From an uncultured Clostridia bacterium (GTDB lineage Bacteria > Bacillota > Clostridia > Lachnospirales > Cellulosilyticaceae), in contig CALJNR010000012.1 of NCBI GenBank assembly GCA_937981575.1, forward strand, positions 62,001-126,000: a stretch of DNA of 64,000 bases. The letters run 5' to 3'. Position numbers and translations under genes: made by a program. The notes under the pieces were generated by a model that saw nothing but the letters and a program-made list of their open reading frames with translations, had not been told where the DNA came from and did not search any database. Positions 62,000-64,000 of this stretch are shown piece after piece; within the stretch, counting starts at the first letter, position 1, and the number at the start of each line of letters is the position of its first letter.

Positions 62000-62437
62000 T
62001 TATTTTCCTATTTCAAGGGCCTTACTTATCATTGCTTTCATCGAATTAAAAGCTGTAACATTGGCTTCATAAGAGCGGCTTGCTGAAATCATATTGACCA
62101 TCTCTTCTATCATATTAACATTTGGGAGTTGAACATACCCTTTTTCATCTGCATCTGGGTGTGTAGGGTCATAGACAAGAGGGAATGGTTTATTATCTTC
62201 TACTATTTCAGAAACTCTTACCCCATTATTTCTAGAACTTATATGCTTATTTAAAACCTGGTCAAAACTTTCTCTATTGTTCATTGATTCAAATATAACT
62301 GCTTTTCTTTTATAGGGCCCGCCTTCTGGCGTTCTTGTTGTATTTGCATTTGCTATATTTTGTGAAATAATATCTAATCTTAACCTTTGAGCTGTTAAAC
62401 CCGATGTTGATGTATCCATCGACCCAAAAAAACTCAT
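62000..62437 (-). CDS. flgC: Flagellar basal-body rod protein FlgC
   Basis: This 145-residue proximal rod protein begins FFGSMDTSTSGLTAQRLRLDIISQNIANANTTRTPEGGPY in substance. It contains PLVYDPTHPDADEKGYV and the C-terminal NMISASRSYEANVTAFNSMK, both family signatures. AAGGGGG lies before ATG at 62437. It lies 19 bases after flgB. Confidence 0.97.
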   Translation of the reverse strand: MSFFGSMDTSTSGLTAQRLRLDIISQNIANANTTRTPEGGPYKRKAVIFESMNNRESFDQVLNKHISSRNNGVRVSEIVEDNKPFPLVYDPTHPDADEKGYVQLPNVNMIEEMVNMISASRSYEANVTAFNSMKAMISKALEIGK

Positions 62438-62456
62438 ACTGTATCCCCCTTAATAT

Positions 62457-62825
62457 TTATTTAATGGTTTGTAAGATCGTTTTAAAACGACTTAGCTGCG
62501 AAGTAGTTCTAGATATCAGCGTATCATATTTCAATTTAACTTTAGCTGCCTCAGCCATTTCGACATCAATATCTATATTATTACCATCCATTCTATAGGA
62601 ATAATTTTGTTTATCAATATAAACTTTAGGATCAATCTGATTCATATTAATGTTTTCAATACCTTTTTTATCAATTTCTTGAGCCAGTAAATTTTCAAAA
62701 GCAACATCTTTTCTTTTATAACCAGGCGTATCTACATTGCTTATATTATCGCTGATTACACTATACCTTAGCATAGTGGCATCAAGCACTTTATTCATAA
62801 TATCTATATTGCGAAACATGTCCAT
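62457..62825 (-). CDS. flgB: Flagellar basal-body rod protein FlgB, first gene of the operon
   Basis: This 122-residue proximal rod protein has the motif MLRYSVISDNISNVDTPGYKRKD in substance, near residue 18, and a C-terminal helix pattern. It is the first gene of the 36-gene fla/che operon and lies below a leader of about 525 bases from the first promoter, with a c-di-GMP riboswitch. AAGAAGGGGG precedes ATG at 62825. Confidence 0.96.
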   Translation of the reverse strand: MDMFRNIDIMNKVLDATMLRYSVISDNISNVDTPGYKRKDVAFENLLAQEIDKKGIENINMNQIDPKVYIDKQNYSYRMDGNNIDIDVEMAEAAKVKLKYDTLISRTTSQLSRFKTILQTIK

Positions 62826-63164
62826 TGTATTCCCCCTTCTTCGCTTCTCATCAAATTACTAGTTATGACTTTATCTTTTTTATTAATCTTCTCATTCACC
62901 CAATGCCTTCATAACAAGTATCAAAATATCTATTCATATATATACCTCATTATATATTTAAACGTGACATAAATCAATAAATATAAACTGGTATATAAAG
63001 CAATCTACCTACCATACCTTAAGCCACTATGTGCTTTTCCCTGTTCTCTTCTTTTCATCTTATTGTATTATGTTACACATACAGTTTATCGTTGTAAATA
63101 ACTGTCACCCTTCCCTTATATTGTGATTTTTCAAATTATTCTATTATTTATTATTTTCAAAAAA
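62826..63164 (-). other. Long leader between riboswitch and flgB
   Basis: This 340-base stretch has no evident gene. It holds a second promoter-like pair at 62949-62977 and a dyad ACAGTT...AACTGT at 63081-63105. An open frame of 17 codons (63058 to 63005, minus strand: MKRREQGKAHSGLRYGR) is strongly basic but has no ribosome site, so it is not called a gene. Confidence 0.5.
62949..62977 (-). promoter_or_regulatory. Possible second promoter of the fla/che operon (P2)
   Basis: Minus-strand TTGATT (62972-62977) and consensus TATAAT (62949-62954) are 17 bases apart, giving a start near 62942 and a leader of about 117 bases. It is downstream of the riboswitch, so it could give riboswitch-independent transcription. 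A/T-rich sequence makes chance matches common. Confidence 0.5.
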
Positions 63165-63211
63165 ATAAACCATGACATATACCATGATTTTTATTATAAA
63201 ATACACATGGT
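63165..63211 (-). terminator. Putative riboswitch expression platform (terminator with antiterminator)
   Basis: After the aptamer a stem can form from ATCATGGT and the following GTCATGGT-side bases, closed by CATG/CATG pairs, then TTATTTTTTTG. The aptamer's 3' end contains ACCATG, which can pair with CATGGT of the stem instead. This gives mutually exclusive folds, as in c-di-GMP off switches. The stem is short with G-U pairs, so the proposal is tentative. Confidence 0.55.
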
Positions 63212-63287
63212 AACCCGACTATCTTAGTTTTCCAACCTTAGACTCGTAGCTTTGCGTCTCTATTTTTCAATAGATTTGCCCTTCTAA
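63203..63287 (-). ncRNA. Cyclic di-GMP-I riboswitch (GEMM-I) upstream of the fla/che operon
   Basis: Read on the minus strand the sequence has the GEMM-I core. It starts GGGCAAAT, then forms a helix capped by GAAA (TCTATT-GAAA-AATAGA), then has the invariant GACGCAAAGC, a second helix with tetraloop-receptor-like TCTAAGG...CTAAGATAG, and the 3' end GTCGGGTTACC. Each part matches the Vc2-type consensus known from memory. The GGG before CAAA, which includes the ligand-reading G, is intact, favouring c-di-GMP over cGAMP. It lies 64 bases after the P1 start and about 380 before flgB. Clostridioides difficile has a like switch before flgB. Confidence 0.95.
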
Positions 63288-63357
63288 CACTGATAAACAT
63301 ATTTAATTTTACATTTTTTTTGCATATTCTAACATTATATACGTTAATTATTAATAA

Positions 63358-63387
63358 ATTATATAGCATTTTCTATTAATTTGTCAA
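63358..63387 (-). promoter_or_regulatory. Main fla/che operon promoter (P1)
   Basis: Minus-strand TTGACA (63382-63387) and TATAAT (63358-63363) are both consensus, 18 bases apart. The start would be near 63351, so the riboswitch is at the head of the transcript. It is a sigma-A promoter; no SigD-type (TAAA/GCCGATAA) sequence was found here. Confidence 0.85.
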
Positions 63388-63418
63388 CACTACCTTCAAG
63401 TTTGTGCCAAAATCTTCT

Positions 63419-63465
63419 AAATTTTAACAGGGCCTTAAACTCTTCTTAAGGCCCTGTTAAAATTT
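63419..63465. terminator. Strong terminator after the SpoIIM-like gene
   Basis: Eighteen perfect base pairs (63421-63438 with 63446-63463), extendable to 20, surround a seven-base loop. The stem has a GC-rich centre and A/T-rich ends. It separates the SpoIIM-like gene from the fla/che promoter, 52 bases after the gene's stop. Confidence 0.92.
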
Positions 63466-63517
63466 TATCCTATTCACCTGATCCATCTATACAGCACTTC
63501 CTGTCATAATCTTTATA

Positions 63518-64000
63518 TCACAAGAACAAAGCTGCAAGTTTATGCAAATAATTCGTTGCTAAAATATCAGTTAAAGATATAATACAGCTTCCTGCCAAAA
63601 TAGGCATGACAGGAATAACATGATCCTTAAAAAGATTATTGCTTTTTGAATACCTTTTTCTAAAGCTTATAATCTGCAAGTACATACCAATTGCTAGCAT
63701 CATAACAGCTTGAAGTCCATAAATGCAAAAAGCAGCAGCTATTCCTTTTGATCCATAAGTTAGAATAACACACGTTGTTGTAAAGGCATACGAAAAAGCA
63801 AGTATAAAAAAGGCCAGAATACTCAGTGGCAGTGTAAAGGCAAATAGACCAAATATCCAGATCATAAACAGCTGTTTGAAATAATGATAAAAAGTATGTA
63901 AATATTTCTCTATTTCAAATCCAGTCTTCATATCCATTAAAATGTAGTTATTCAGCATAAGAAATATGGTACTATCTTTATCTTTAATATATAGTGCATA
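63518..64000 (-). CDS. spoIIM: SpoIIM-like sporulation membrane protein, 5' end outside window
   Basis: The frame is open to the right edge of the window, so the protein is at least 160 residues and the ATG at 63958 is probably internal. Visible are a hydrophilic start, then KYLHTFYHYFKQLFMIWIFG leading to four hydrophobic segments (res about 30-125 from 63958) and a short tail. This resembles stage II sporulation protein M, which with SpoIID and SpoIIP drives engulfment of the forespore. The match is by pattern of helices and the GLFAFTLPLSILAFF and GSKGIAAAFCIYGLQ segments, so it is moderate. Confidence 0.6.
   Translation of the reverse strand, partial: YALYIKDKDSTIFLMLNNYILMDMKTGFEIEKYLHTFYHYFKQLFMIWIFGLFAFTLPLSILAFFILAFSYAFTTTCVILTYGSKGIAAAFCIYGLQAVMMLAIGMYLQIISFRKRYSKSNNLFKDHVIPVMPILAGSCIISLTDILATNYLHKLAALFL

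Noticed and set aside
62826-63420. SigD-dependent promoter before flgB
   Set aside because: No TAAA-N15-GCCGATAA-like pair was found on the minus strand; the visible promoters are of sigma-A type.
1-64000. CRISPR arrays, insertion sequences, tRNA/rRNA genes or prophage segments
   Set aside because: No regular direct-repeat arrays, transposase or integrase motifs, or cloverleaf genes were seen. Gene order is conserved core Firmicute throughout most of the window.

Overview
The window comes from an AT-rich, anaerobic, motile, spore-forming Firmicute of the class Clostridia. The evidence is the bifurcating-type [FeFe] hydrogenase, the Firmicute-type PolC, the single fla/che operon followed by rpsB-tsf, SigD, FliY, CheC/CheD and a SpoIIM-like protein. 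A Lachnospirales/Cellulosilyticum-like host is a guess from gene order and protein style; it was not tested. Nearly everything is on the minus strand. One gene (8441-9070) is on the plus strand. No tRNA, rRNA, CRISPR array or insertion sequence was seen.

Region 1 (1-3906) is an energy operon, transcribed right to left: NuoE-like HydC, a small [2Fe-2S] ferredoxin, NuoF-like HydB, and HydA, which runs off the left edge. Its promoter region carries one perfect Rex-type palindrome and two imperfect copies, so NADH/NAD+ control is likely. Region 2 (3907-8230) is a compact six-gene cluster: AlbA/GHKL protein, DRTGG protein, anti-sigma-type ATPase, a hydrogenase-like protein in which the proton-shuttle Cys is Ser, a second DRTGG protein, and a PHP protein. 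It looks like a redox or H2 sensing module placed beside the hydrogenase it may serve. Region 3 (8231-10568) holds a lone plus-strand DUF4397 gene, a flavin reductase and a CPBP membrane protease.

Region 4 (10569-33602) is housekeeping. It contains pnp, rpsO, ribF, truB, nrnA, rbfA, infB, ylxQ, rnpM, nusA and rimP (RNA and translation); polC, ispG, rseP, dxr, cdsA and uppS (replication, isoprenoid, phospholipid and wall lipid supply); and frr, pyrH, tsf and rpsB. Structured 5' leaders precede pnp and rpsO, and clear terminators punctuate the units.

Region 5 (33603-62825) is a 36-gene fla/che operon of about 29 kb: flgBC-fliEFGHIJ-ylxF-fliK-flgDE-flbD-motAB-fliLMY-cheY-fliOPQR-flhBAFG-cheBAWCD-sigD, followed by three small poorly known genes. 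It encodes basal body, export gate, hook, motor, switch, part of the chemotaxis pathway and the flagellar sigma factor. CheB has only its catalytic domain. Flagellin, the hook-associated proteins and CheR are elsewhere.

Region 6 (62826-64000) is the control region of that operon: a sigma-A-like promoter, a cyclic di-GMP-I (GEMM) riboswitch with a plausible terminator/antiterminator, and a possible second promoter downstream of the riboswitch. Beyond a strong terminator lies a partial SpoIIM-like gene. The main regulatory reading is that c-di-GMP controls flagellar operon transcription in cis, while Rex controls the hydrogenase operon.
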